From Paulinella micropora (taxonomy: Eukaryota; Cercozoa; Imbricatea; Euglyphida), in NCBI GenBank assembly GCA_009731375.1, contig BJOX01000023.1, positions 320,385 through 383,669 of the forward strand: a stretch of 63,285 nt of DNA, read 5' to 3'. How positions within the stretch are numbered: position 1 is the first letter of the stretch; every line of letters starts with the position of its first letter. Below the pieces are notes generated by a model that was not told where the DNA came from, made no database searches, and worked only from the letters and a program-made list of their open reading frames with translations. Below, piece by piece: positions 33,813 through 44,126 of the stretch. The position numbers and the translations under genes are program-made.

Positions 33813-33813
33813 T
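32908..33813 (+). CDS. multi-pass membrane protein with an in-frame TGA
   Basis: ATG 32908 opens a frame with a hydrophobic N-terminus (VWLALALFSITTAAAVIVLA), a second segment (YVLGWWLLECLALLC), then TGA at 33073-33075. The same frame continues without a gap (LPPAGQAALNWTARSF) into at least four more hydrophobic segments (ALTFVPLTAGACLAYLPV, ALVLLCLAAQAAPWLWCLLL, AVCLWCVSLAQLVTAAASVL, TLYVSTAALVAW) and a cytoplasmic coiled tail (AEREVLVGLDEKRGRARDEF), running into the CT repeat at 33755. The TGA thus divides one polytopic protein. No family is recognised. Confidence 0.5.
33755..33812. repeat. (CT)n microsatellite
   Basis: About 28 CT units between two convergent genes; it obscures the 3' end of the membrane-protein gene. 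Confidence 0.95.
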
Positions 33814-33819
33814 CCCTTT

Positions 33820-35767
33820 CTAGAAGCCCGCCAGCGCCCCGTTCACCTGGGTGATCCCACCCGCAAACAGCACTTGCATCTGCGCGGACGCCAGTTCCTC
33901 CAGCGCTGTTTGCATGTGCAGCCGCCACTGGGGCGCGCGCGGGTCCTGCGCGAACAGCTGCACCCAGTCCAGGTACTCGTCCGCACTGCGCGCCATAATG
34001 GCGTGGAAACCTGCCGCAAATTCACAGAAGCCGCTCCCCAGCGAAGTGTGGAGGGCGGGCAAAACGGCGCCGAGGGTGGTCAGGGACGCGGACTGCACTT
34101 CTTCGCAGGCCGCCGGCAGCAAACGCCGCAACGACAGGTTGCCGTGCAGGGAGGCTAGGAGCCAGCGCTCGCTTTCGTCCTGCCTAGACATGTAGTGGCC
34201 TGGCAGGGCGCGGCGCCGCACCTCGAGCGTCTCGGCGTAGGCGTGCAGGTTGCAGTTGGCGTCGTCGTGCCACTGGTCGCAACCGGGCGCCCGCACGAAG
34301 GTCCCGTGCAGCCATCCTTCCAGCCAGGGCCCCAGGCCCACGCCGCCCAAGTGCGCGCCTACCGCGTGTGAAAAGCTCAGAGAGCCGCCGCTGTCCCACA
34401 GCTGCCTGCGAGTCATGACACAGGCCGTGGCCGCCAGCAGCACTAGCAGCACGGACAGCAGCGGGTCCTCGTCATGGCGCCACGGCCCGCCGCTATTGCG
34501 AGCGAAAGCGCGGGCCAGATGCGCGCGTTCGCTGGGCGGCAGCGCGGCGCCGACCGCCTGCCAGTGCAGGCAGTGGCGCAAGAGCAGGCACAGCAGCACC
34601 TGCAGCCGACAGCGCCGGCGGCGCGTGGGCGGGCCGTAGCATACGAGCGCCTTGCCGAACGCCCTGTCCAGATTGGCGTCTCGCTGCTGCAGCGTCGCGA
34701 CCATCTCCAGCAAAAAGGTCGCGCCGCGCCCCGTGCTTAGTTCCGCCAGCAGCTGCAGGACGGGCCCCGCGAGCACGGGGCCGGGCTGGCGACGTTGGAA
34801 CTGTTCACAGGCCTCGTCCAGCGCGGCCCGCGCGCCGTCGTCCAACGTCGCAGTAGCTGCCGCGAAGGCCCCGGGGTGGTAGATCCAGTTCCACGCGGCG
34901 CTGCAGCGCATGTGCGGCCGCGCGGCGACCTCAGCTGGCTTGACGACGACGAACACGCGCAGGACCGAGGCGGCCAGGATGCACTGCTCGAAATCGCGCT
35001 GGGCTTCCGAAAAGTCACGGGCGCTGGCCAACGCCCCCGGCGGCAGCGCAAAGGCGTTTCCGCTCAGCAGCGCCAGCAGGGCCCCCGCCGGGAGCTTGCA
35101 CCCCTCGTCGCGCGGGCCCAGGCACTTGTCAAAACGCAGTGCCGTCGCGATGACCTGCAGCGACTCGTCGTCCAGCGCGGTCTTGGGCACATTGATTGCG
35201 CCGCACCGTAGCCAGCGAGAACAACCGTTGCTGGCGTTGCAGCGCCAGGAATGTCCACAGCAGCAGGTCGGGCCCCTCTTGCTCGAGGTGTTCCATGTAG
35301 GCCCGGCGGTGGTTCCCCCAGGCATTTTGCAGCCAGGGCGCCAGCTCGGTGCGAGCCCCGGAAGCTAGAATGCTCTGGAGCTCGGTGCGCATGAGCTGGC
35401 GGGTGGTGAAAAAAGCACTAGTACTGTTGTCGCTACCATCGACCCACAGCAGCACCATGAGCTCTAGCAGCGACAGCTCCGAATCCACGCCGTGGCACAG
35501 CACGGCCAGAGGCACGACCAGTTCGTCCGCGGTCCAGGCAGTACACTTGAGCGCGGCCCAGCGCGCACAGGGGCCGTCGGTGTCCAGCAAAGTGTCTCGG
35601 TACGCTATCCGCTGCAATTGCCCGTTGTCTTCCAGGCTGCACACTGTGCCTGCCACAGCCTCGTGGCGGCCGAGCGCCCCTAGCAGGTCCAGCGCGTTGC
35701 GCAGCTGCGCATCGGCCAGCGCGCGGTGGCAGCTGGCCTCGTCAAGCGAGGTGCCTACCAGAAACAT
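33820..35767 (-). CDS. unknown large protein, one frameshift
   Basis: ATG 35767 (MFLVGTSLDEASCHRALADA) to TAG 33820, about 648 residues. The frame changes once near 35195: the upstream frame runs through LLLWTFLALQRQQRLFSLA and the downstream frame resumes at INVPKTALDDESLQVIATAL. Composition is Ala/Leu-rich and helical (LLSVLLVLLAATACVM, ATLDDGARAALDEACEQF), with conserved-looking Trp and Cys (CSAAWNWIYHPG, CDQWHDDANC). No domain is recognised. Convergent with the membrane-protein gene. The single indel could be a sequence error. Confidence 0.5.
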
Positions 35768-35775
35768 TCCTTAAT

Positions 35776-35872
35776 AACGCTCTTCGGCCACGGCAATAGC
35801 CCATTTAAATCCTTGGTTGCTAATTTCTTTTTATTGGCACATTGGCTCCCACTAAGCACAAAGTGCCACTCG

Positions 35873-35880
<8 letters not shown>
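35776..35880 (-). pseudogene. remnant of the GLDNLF family middle block
   Basis: Reverse-strand sequence reads FVLSGSQCANKK and, one frame over, NQGFKWAIAVAEE, matching VVLSASQFANKE and NKGFKCAIAVAGW of the intact paralogues. Only about 35 codons remain. This short relic shows that the family once extended further. Confidence 0.55.
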
Positions 35881-35908
<28 letters not shown>

Positions 35909-36259
35909 ACTATCCTCCGGACTCTCTCTCTCTCTTTTAATAAAACCCGTATTTCGGTTCCTTTTCAGTAATCCCAACCCTTCTCTTTCTTTGCCCTGCC
36001 AGAGTTTTGCTTCACCACACCGCACTCTCTTGGCCTCCCACGCCTCGCCCTCCCCACCCTTAAAAAAAAAACGACTGTCACCCGCTTGCTTTTTTTTCTG
36101 TTTCTTATTCGGTACCAAGGGGGATTCCTACCAAAGGAAGTTCCTGCTCAAAGCCTGCAATGATCAGTTGCAGGACTTCGAAACAACAAGTGCGCATTAC
36201 GGACCTAGGGTCCTTTTGCGTTTTGGCATAGTCAACAACAGGCAGTGTGCTTGAGCGCC
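35881..36259. other. intergenic with long A-run
   Basis: An A-run of about 27 bases (35878-35904), CT and A tracts, then 130 bp with an open + frame (QRKFLLKACNDQLQDFETT) that could be a gene fragment. Nothing firm. Confidence 0.4.
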
Positions 36260-36730
36260 TTTTGTGACTGTTATGCCGTACACGTTGTTTGGGTACAGCT
36301 GCAACAAACGTGCTTTGTGCAGAACCAAACTCATAAAATCAGCCTTCACAACTTTCCGTAGCTTGCTGACGATGGTCCTTCCACCTAACCGTGTGTAGCG
36401 GCGTCCGGCCCGGCAACCATCTTCTTTGCCACAAGTACTCTAACGCGTAACACAGGGGCACAGTTCGTTGGGCCAGCCCAGGTCTGCCCACCACAGCGCG
36501 CACGCGACACTCGCAGACCAGCCTGACAGTATCAGCGCGTCATAGAACGGCTGTTGTAATGGTAGGCCCGGCAACCATCCCCGTGGCAGGGCAGGCCAAA
36601 GGCTCGCAGCGTTAGAGAGCTTGGTAATGTCTTGCACTTTCAGTTCGGCCTTGTCTTGTCGAACAAAGTGCAGCAGCTCAGAACCGTGCTGTCGTTTTAA
36701 CGGCTGTCTCCCCGGCACCAGAAAAGCCAT
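36260..36730 (-). pseudogene. decayed paralogue of the 9272 gene (gene 2 of second pair)
   Basis: ATG 36730 (MAFLVPGRQPLKRQ) gives LKVQDITKLSNAASLWPAL and ACALWWADLGW, corresponding to IKVSDVIGFSNAVSCWAAL and VCAIWWMDL of the gene at 9272. That frame ends at 36440; the neighbouring frame continues with LCYALEYLWQRRWLPG, and a third has LVLHKARLLQLYPNNVYG. When the LTR element is removed it lies 28 codons downstream of, and in frame with, the TAG of the gene at 11037. It is probably non-functional. Confidence 0.5.
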
Positions 36731-36832
36731 GCTACTAGTTCGAAATTGGCGAAAGCGGATTTTTTCATCTCTGCCCCAATAACATTTTTGCTGGCACAGG
36801 CCCCAACATAAAATCTACTTTTCAGCCAGGCA

Positions 36833-37355
36833 TGTAATGCTCAGTATTAGATAATGATCTAAATAATTACTGAAGCGCTCTAGCGCAGAGGAACGGAAGA
36901 TTGACTAACATCCGGTTATCAATCTAGACCGGAATAAAAGATGATTGTCTTCATCGAAGCAACTTTAATCGATCATAATGAGAACGAACTCTGATCTAAA
37001 CTAACAATAAATCACATGCTTGATCATGTGATTAATCACGTGACAGGATAATCTAGAAATAACATAAATGACTGTGCATACACGATAGATGCTGTCAATA
37101 ATAAATCCACGTGATAGAAACTCTAGAATGCACAGTTATGTGTGCATGATGATCTCAAGGTGCAAAATGGCAATATTACTGTGTTCAAGTGAAATACGTG
37201 AGAGATAATTGGTAATGAGGAAATATGATCCGAGTGTGGTAAAAATGACATTTCGTGAAAAGATTCACGACAAATTGTATGATATTTGAGTTCCAATGTG
37301 ATGGTAAATATGTTAGCAAATAGGAATATAATATGGCAAATATTAGAGTCCTACA
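36833..37355 (-). repeat. LTR (3' copy)
   Basis: Begins TGTAATGCTCAGT and ends GAGTCCTACA. It matches 41148-41659 nearly base for base; the second copy has a short insertion (gtcagctattgtc) and a few substitutions. Confidence 0.9.
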
Positions 37356-40300
37356 CTCCCCCCGAACTCAATATCTATACTCTCTCTAACTATCCTCTAA
37401 ACTCTCAAACTCCCCCCGATAAATAAAACCACGTATGCAAATAAATGCGCTCGCTCACGATGAGTAAATATGTCATGAAATATATGGGGGTAAATATGCA
37501 ATCTATGCAAAATATAAACTGAGTAAATGTGATCAAATGCCAAATATGATGTGTGATATGAAATCAACAAATAATTCGAAATGAGCGTAAATATGGCATT
37601 AACATTAAACAGTTCCTACTCTATTGCCATTGCGAAAAGTCAATAATTGTATAGTTGAATGTCCGATGACCTGACTATACCAGACTGAAAGTAAAATCCA
37701 CAATAAAGAAAAATCCTTGGTCTCAATCTCATGCGTCGAAATAATATTATTACGCCACGCCGTTTCTGTTCAAATAAATTTCTTGATCTATGACTTTTCC
37801 AAAAGTCAGTCGTTGATGTTACAGCTCGTAAATAAGAACGAAAAATCTAATAAGCGTCGTCGTCGTCGAATATCCAATTGGCGTTAGCGTTACATTCAAA
37901 AAATCTTTAGGTGTTGTGCGCATAAGTCGTAAACAATTCCCGTTTCGCAATTCGTAAGCGAAAGTGCAAATTAAATTTTGAACTCCATAGAGACTATCGA
38001 AAGCAGCGTGCCACTTGTTCCAAAACCGGCTTGTCGATTTGACTTATGTCAAATATATAAAATACTGGACTCGGAACAAGAATGGGTAAACAAATGAAGA
38101 AGAAAATCGATCGACAAGTCGGTGATGTTAATCTAAAAATAATGTCGATGTTGGCTTCTCGTTGAAGCTAACCGCCCAAATGCAGTGCTTGTAATCCAAC
38201 CATAATCCACGAGATAAAATATAAGTCTCTACCCCTCCGGGTCGATGACAGATAGCAGCTCTCTTTCTCGAAAAAAAAATATTAGTTGCCAATCCCGCGC
38301 CCACTAATAACTTATAACACTGTACCAAGGCCCGTCTACGGAGGGCGGGGGTCGGTCAACATTTGACGTTTGTAATTTGTAGTTCTCGAAAATAACAACG
38401 AAGGTGGAAGCGCAAAGTAAATATTCAAACAAATCGCTCAATCCATTGAGACTTGCAAAGTAATAGAAGGGTAAACTAACCTCCTCTTCAAGGTACGCAT
38501 CCATACGGTGAAAACCGAAACTCAAAGGTCGTCCCTGTCCACTTGTAAACCAAGCAGGAAAAAAAAAGTTATTCGTCTTTTCAATGTGCTCTCATGAGTA
38601 GGGCCACATAAAATGAAAAGTAAAATAAGAATCAAAACGAAGTTTTCATCGTTACGGTACCAGACTCCTCGAAAGGCTGAAGCCACCGATCAAAAATAGA
38701 AAGCTCCAATAACACTAAGCAAAATCCCGAACTTAGTTTAACCAAAGAAACGAAATACCAGTTGCATTGGATCTGCAGTAGATCGAAGGCCAAAACTAAA
38801 AACAAATCTTTTAAAAACCTTTATAAATAAATTGATGTCCATTGGTAGGGGGCAAATGGCGAAGCTCATCGTTGTAGTCACCAAATAAAGAAAGCATCTT
38901 CGTTCTAGTAGCCCCCCCCCCCCCCCCCCCCCCCCCCAAAAAACCCCCCCCCCCCCCCCNNNNNNNNNNNNNNNNCCCCCCCCCCCCCCCCTTTCGTGCA
39001 GAAAAACCTCAACAGGTTCCAGGTCCCAAGTTGTTGCCCTCCTTGCAAACTAAGCAAGACATTGCGGGTTGCAAGGAGCAATAAACTCCAACGAAGGTAA
39101 GTGAATACTCCTTCCAACAAAAAGCAAAAGCCAAAACGAATGTTGTAGTACCAATCTCGTTGAAGGCCGAAGTCGCAACCGAAGTCGTTATCGTTGTCCC
39201 AGGATCCCAAACGAAGCACGAAGTGTAGCCAAATTGTGCTGCAAGTAGACAGGGGACATGTTGGTAGATGTAGGGATGTGCTGTGCTCGTTCCTTCTCGA
39301 CGTGGGGACAGATGAGAAAGAAATTCGTTAGTAGTTAGATCTGTTCTGTCACTACCCTTTCTCTCTCTACGTTTCTGTTCTTGAATGCAATGTGTGAAAA
39401 CATAACAGAAAAGCAAAATAAATTGTGTGTGTCGTTTTCACTTTGTGTGTTAACGGAAACACAAGCAACAAACAAACGTGTAGCAGTTGGTGTGGGAAGC
39501 AGTGTGTGAAAAAGTTGTCGTGAAAATGACCCTATGTCAAGCATATCACTGTATGGGCCGGGTGGGATTTGTGTGTGCAACGTCATGCAAACACACATAT
39601 GATGCAACGAATGCTTGTACGATCTTGCAAATATGTTGGAAAACACATAAAACACGTAGAAAAATATGAGGACACATTTAGGTATGTATTTGCAACAATG
39701 GGACAAAACACATATACGAAGTTGGATGCTTGTTGTCTCTCTGTGTCCTTCCCTGTCTCTGTCCTCTTATCTGCCTCTTTCTGCCTGCCAATTCTTTCCT
39801 CACTGCGTTTGTAAACAATAACCGTTCCCTCTGATTGTGTGTGAGTGTTTGTCTCGTCACTCGTTCCCTTTTTCTCTCCTATCTGTATCATTTCCTTACA
39901 CTCTCTTTTTCTTTGACGTACGTTGGTGTGAGTGTCTCTTGCTCACATGTATCTGTATGAACATCTGTTTGTGTTTGTGACACTGTCTGTGTGTCTGCTC
40001 TCTCTGTGTGAGGTGTCGTTTGTTCTCCTCTCACACTCTCCTCTCCCTTTTGACCTCTGTCTTCTGCAAATCTATCCTGCCTATCGAATTTCTCTGTCGA
40101 AGTTTGTCCCCCACTGGCACGAGGTTGCATTGGTTGTGGTCTATCAATGACACGTCCTTCTTCTTCATAAACACACTCGTCTCGTCGTCCCATCTCGTTG
40201 TCGTTTGCAAATGTCTTCGTTGTTGTAGGTGGGTGTGGTGGGGGCATAGTAGGTAGGGGTGGAGGCATTCTTCTCTGCATCCGTCTTTGTGGCGTTGCTG

Positions 40301-41147
40301 GGAGAGGGCAAGTAGGTGGCGGCGGTCGCTGTTGCATGCATGCTGTGTTATACCTTGGGCAAGTCTTCCAAAACCCAAAGGCGCCTTTACTCAAAAGTCT
40401 CCTCATCACCAAATTCTAAAACAGGGTAATCATTAAATAATTCATGCTTCCCTTTTCGAGGTCTGTCTGCGTGCAGACCATTTGTTGACGCATGTTGGAC
40501 CACCCAGGTCCCTTCTGTTGCAGCTGATTCGACTGGCCAAGTCTTTGTTGTCGCTGCTGTAGCCACTTTTGGCTCCGCCATCTCCATCGTCGCGTCATCT
40601 TCATAACAAAATCCATCAAAGGGAATTTCAAATGTGTGCACACCTTTCGTAATGCGATGGGGGCGATCTCGTTGCTTCCTGGTCTTCCGACGCTGTTGCT
40701 CAACCCTATTGTAAGCACCATGCTTATCATTGTCGACGTGGGGAGCATAATGACACTTACGTTCGTCGTAGTCGTCAGATTATCTGTTGTGTAGATATCT
40801 AGGGCAGTCTTCCGTGTCGTATCCTAATTCCAACACGTCACTGTTAACGTGGAAAGTTGGTGATAAGGTTGAGTACTCGTCGTCCTCCATCTAATGCATT
40901 TGGATCCGGTGGGTGGGAGGGAAAGAGTAGTCGCAGTAGTCGTCCTCGTTGACGTCAAAGCTTTTAAAGTCATCATGCTTGGACTGTAATCTGCCCATAA
41001 ATCGTCGTGTTCGTTGACGCAGTCTCTGTCGCTGCCGTCTCGTAGTCGCTGTTGTCATGGCTGAGTTCTAGTAAACTCCAATGTTAATAAACACACGATG
41101 TCGAAGACCTTATGCGTAGGCAATCTCCGAAGCGTCGGCTCGTAACC
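37356..41147 (-). other. interior of the LTR retroelement
   Basis: Contains a second purine tract (minus strand, 37410), a C/G tract with 16 N (38960-38975), and a set of short minus-strand frames. One, from about 40641 to 40387, reads IPFDGFCYEDDATMEMAEPK and is acidic; another at 40412-39900 is Pro/Gln-rich (RPPPPTCPLPATPQRRMQRR). They could be remnants of a gag-like region. No catalytic motif was found. Confidence 0.5.
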
Positions 41148-41659
41148 TGTAATGCTCAGTATTAGATAATGATCTAAATAATTACTGAAGCGCTCTAGCG
41201 CAGAGGAACGGAAGATTGACTAACATCCGGTTATCAATCTAGACCGGAATAAAAGATGATTGTCAGCTATTGTCTTCATCGAAGCAACTTTAATCGATCA
41301 TAATGAGAACGAACTCTGATCTAAACTAACAATAAATCACATGCTTGATCATGTGATTAATCACGTGACAGGATAATCTAGAAATAACATAAATGACTGT
41401 GCATACACGATAGATGCTGTCAATAATAAATCCGCGTGATAGAAACTCTAGAATGCAAAGTTATGTGTGCAGATGATCTCAAGGTGCAAAATGGCAATAT
41501 TACTGTGTTCAAGTGAAATACGTGAGAGATAATTGGTAATGAGGAAATATGATCCGAGTGTGGTAAAAATGGCATTTCGTGAAAAGATTCACGACAAATT
41601 GTATGATATTTGAGTTCCAATGTGATGGTAAATATGTTAGCAAATAGGAATATAATATG
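41148..41659 (-). repeat. LTR (5' copy), interrupted by the PLV
   Basis: Matches 36833-37340 and stops at AATATG (41654-41659), which is the six-base duplication repeated at the other PLV edge (11764-11769, reverse complement). Confidence 0.9.
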
Positions 41660-41755
41660 AGTAGTATAGGGGGCCACTTGGGCACGCTTTTTCAATACAT
41701 ACACCCCCCGCCCCCAGGGACACACCCCGGCCGGCCCGCACGGGACAAAATGGCA
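41660..41755. repeat. terminal repeat of the PLV, left end
   Basis: 96 bp identical to 11770-11865; see that entry. GC-rich inner part (ggccggcccgcacgggacaa) in an otherwise AT-rich element. Confidence 0.9.
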
Positions 41756-41954
41756 TTAAGCAAAAAGGAAATGAGCCCGTGACCAACACGAAAACTGTAA
41801 AATAGACCTACAGATTTTCTCCTTTGCCAAAAATACGATTTTTGACAAAGCGAAAAGAAGGCCAATTTCTCCAAATAGTTTTTTTGTGTTTTGGGAGTTG
41901 TGGATTTGCTCCAAAACAAAAAAATACAAAATACCACTTCGGCACAAAAATCAA

Positions 41955-42042
41955 TACACGCCCCCCGCCACACAGAGACACACATTGCAACGCTCCGCGT
42001 GCAACGCGGACACGGCCGGCCCGCACGGGACAAAATGGCAAC
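41955..42042. repeat. degenerate second copy of the terminal repeat
   Basis: tcaatacacgccccccgcc, then acacggccggcccgcacggg and acaaaatggca, repeats the inner half of the terminal repeat about 290 bp further in. The gap between its two blocks holds gcaacgctccgcgtgcaacg. It may be a duplicated binding or packaging signal, or a trace of an earlier terminus. Confidence 0.65.
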
Positions 42043-42107
42043 GGACAAATAAGTTGTTATAAAAATAATTTTATATTATAGACATAGATTTATAACACAT
42101 ATAGAAA

Positions 42108-42503
42108 ATGACAGACATTCCAAAGAAAATAAACAAAGGAGGCGTGTACGTTATGAACAATGAAAAGTCTCCAAGGGTTGTTGTAAGATGGGGAGAAGAA
42201 AACAAAACCAAAGTTAAAAACTTTTGTATCAACGGAAAAAGAAACGAAGAACAAGCATTGGAAGAAGCAAATAGATTTTATGAAGAAAACATAAGACCTA
42301 AATATGAAGTGTGGAAGAAATATAATGACGAACAAGTTCAACAAAATAAAAGACAATACAGAAATGAATGGAACAGAAATTATTTCTCAAGCAAATGGAT
42401 ATGTGAATGTGGATATGAAACCACTAGAGGATACAAGACAAGACACCTTCAATCAGTCTATCACGAACTAGGAATGAAAAAAATTAATGTATCAACGGAT
42501 TAA
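42108..42503 (+). CDS. AP2-like DNA-binding protein with C-terminal zinc finger
   Basis: 131 codons, intact, ATG 42108 to TAA. Same plan as the protein at 11918: VVVRWGEENKTKVKNFCI, GKRNEEQALEEANRFYEE, a basic linker, and CECGYETTRG...RHLQSVYH. The pair lies just inside the two terminal repeats of the same virus. Related AP2-like domains occur in phage and mobile-element integrases and homing endonucleases. Adjacent to, and convergent with, the integrase gene, whose stop it nearly touches. A role in recognising the ends is inferred. Confidence 0.65.
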   Translation: MTDIPKKINKGGVYVMNNEKSPRVVVRWGEENKTKVKNFCINGKRNEEQALEEANRFYEENIRPKYEVWKKYNDEQVQQNKRQYRNEWNRNYFSSKWICECGYETTRGYKTRHLQSVYHELGMKKINVSTD

Positions 42504-43511
42504 TTATAAATTCAACTTTTCAACTTTCTTTTTTTCTCTTTTGCTTGTTCTAATATTATTGCTGTCAATACTTTCTTTTTTGAGTTGCTGGCCAGTCTTT
42601 TTTTGTTTAGTTACTTCTTTAATGTGGTCTGCTAGTTGAGGTTTGATTTCTTCCGGTTCTTGTTCGTCCATTTTAGATTTTAATAATTGTTGAGGACTGA
42701 CTAGTTCGTGGTCGCCAAGTATTAACTTAAAGCCTTTCCGACCTTTAACTGTATATACTTTCTTTGAATATTGAACATCGCCCTTAGAAAAAACCGTTCT
42801 TTCTAGTTCTTTTCGCACGGTTGAACCCTTAGGAAATTTATTAATAAGACCAGCCCTATATATTTCTTGGTCATTCTTTTTTTTACCATAATAAACTTCC
42901 ATTGGTGTAGCCTTTATTGTATTATGAAATGTATTATTATAATTATCAACAATTTCATTAATGTAAGGAACCCAAATAAAGTCGTCATTAACTTCCCACA
43001 TAAAATTCAAATCATTTCGTATTGTTCTAATAAACCTATCTACTATTCCCATTGTTCGGTGGTCGCCTACTTCATTGGTTGTATGTTGAATTCCGTTCTC
43101 TTTAAAGTATTCAGCAACTTGACCTTTATATTCACTGCCGTTGTCGGACGTAATCCTTTTAGGTTTCGGCATTTTTTTTAATCCTTCCAATACTTCACCA
43201 GTTGTTTTATTTTTTATCGGTTCAATCCAGCCACGACGAGAATAAACATCAATCATTACTAAACCAAAGTTGTAGTTTTTGTTTCCTTTCTTAGTAGCTA
43301 TTTTAGACATATCCATTAAGTCAATAAACACTTGGCTTAATGGTTCAGGTTCAGGTGCTAGTATAGTATTCCATTTTTTAGGGGTCTTAGATTGATGGTG
43401 TATTTCAGAAGCTTCTTCAATTTTCTTTTTTTCAAGTTCTTCCTTATCTTGCGGAGACTCCGCCTCCGCACCTCCGGGTTCATTGTTTTGTGCTGTATGT
43501 TTATTATCCAT
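42504..43511 (-). CDS. retroviral-type (rve/DDE) integrase
   Basis: 335 codons, ATG 43511 to TAA, intact. Acidic N-terminal tail, then the DDE core: IDLMDMSK (first Asp), VMIDVYSRRGWIEPI, RITSDNGSEYKG (second Asp) and the Glu-containing segment around MGIVDRFIRTIRND, followed by NNTFHNTIKATPMEVYYGKK. After the core comes a small beta domain (KVYTVKGRKGFKLILG, chromo/SH3-like position) and a Lys-rich tail. This is the integrase type of Polintons, PLVs and some virophages; it cuts with a six-base stagger in relatives, agreeing with AATATG. Probably the enzyme that inserted this element. Confidence 0.9.
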   Translation of the reverse strand: MDNKHTAQNNEPGGAEAESPQDKEELEKKKIEEASEIHHQSKTPKKWNTILAPEPEPLSQVFIDLMDMSKIATKKGNKNYNFGLVMIDVYSRRGWIEPIKNKTTGEVLEGLKKMPKPKRITSDNGSEYKGQVAEYFKENGIQHTTNEVGDHRTMGIVDRFIRTIRNDLNFMWEVNDDFIWVPYINEIVDNYNNTFHNTIKATPMEVYYGKKKNDQEIYRAGLINKFPKGSTVRKELERTVFSKGDVQYSKKVYTVKGRKGFKLILGDHELVSPQQLLKSKMDEQEPEEIKPQLADHIKEVTKQKKTGQQLKKESIDSNNIRTSKREKKKVEKLNL

Positions 43512-43552
43512 ACTATATATGAAAGATTTAAAAAATCTTTTAGCAAAAGTTT

Positions 43553-44061
43553 CTAGAACTTTAAAAATATCTTTGAAACATCATTACTTTCTTTTTTTGA
43601 CTTCTCTGGTTGTCCCGCATAAACATTAACATTAACTCGGCCAGTCTTCTTCCCTCCTTTCTTAGGGTTAGGCTCTTCCTCTTCTTCACTTTCGCTATCA
43701 CTCTCACTCTCCTCTTCCACTTTCTTTTTTACCACTTTCTTCGCCTTCTTCTGTTTAGTCTTCAATTTTATACCAGCAACCCGTGGGCTACGATATCTAC
43801 AAAGTCGTGTTCTACTTCCTCATCCGAACTGCTCTCCTCACTTATCTCACCGTCTCGGCCGTCAATCATATCCTTCGCCAACTGTTTCTTTGACACATGG
43901 TCCATCTTTTCGTCTTCGTTCATTTCTTTCACATTCTTCGCCTCTTCCTCCGCTAGTAGCTCACGTGCCCTCTCAATCTTTCTTTGCCTCGCATACTGTT
44001 TCTTCATTACAGTAGCTTTTTCAAGATTTTTTATGGCAATCTCTCTATTACCTCTTGGCAT
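43553..44061 (-). CDS. charged PLV protein of unknown function, one frame break
   Basis: ATG 44061 starts a basic helical protein (MPRGNREIAIKNLEKATVMK, then KQYARQRKIERARELLAEEE) with an acidic patch (EISEESSSDEEVEHDFVD). The frame ends in TAA at 43768, while the next frame continues with KQKKAKKVVKKK and acidic SESDSESEEEEEP. A one-base change would join the two. Lies between integrase and fibre. Highly charged small proteins of this sort are common in PLVs and could be virion DNA-binding proteins; this is inference. Confidence 0.5.
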
Positions 44062-44126
44062 TTTCGGTTGTATATCTAACCAAAAATAATTTTTATTCGG
44101 ATTAATTATTATCCAAAATATATACA

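Larger units (their letters stand above)
36833..41659 (-). mobile_element. LTR retroelement without recognisable gag-pol
   Basis: Two nearly identical LTRs, 36833-37355 (523 bp, TGTA...TACA ends) and 41148-41659, the latter cut by the PLV. The final 26 bp of the second LTR is at 11744-11769. Host target duplication AGGCA: 36828-36832 and, reversed, 11739-11743. A purine tract (cggggggag on the minus strand, 37356-37365) abuts the first LTR, which makes the minus strand the coding strand and 36833-37355 the 3' LTR. The 3.8-kb interior has no reverse transcriptase, integrase or protease motifs, so it is probably a large non-autonomous (LARD-like) element or badly decayed. AT-rich. Confidence 0.8.

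Noticed and set aside
34184-35368. Several Arg/Ala-rich frames on both strands around 34-35 kb
   Set aside because: High GC content keeps all frames open; codon pattern and the frame-joined minus protein favour the 33820-35767 gene.
36833-41659. Autonomous Copia or Gypsy retrotransposon
   Set aside because: LTRs, a purine tract and the target duplication are present, but no RT, integrase or protease motif was found in the interior.
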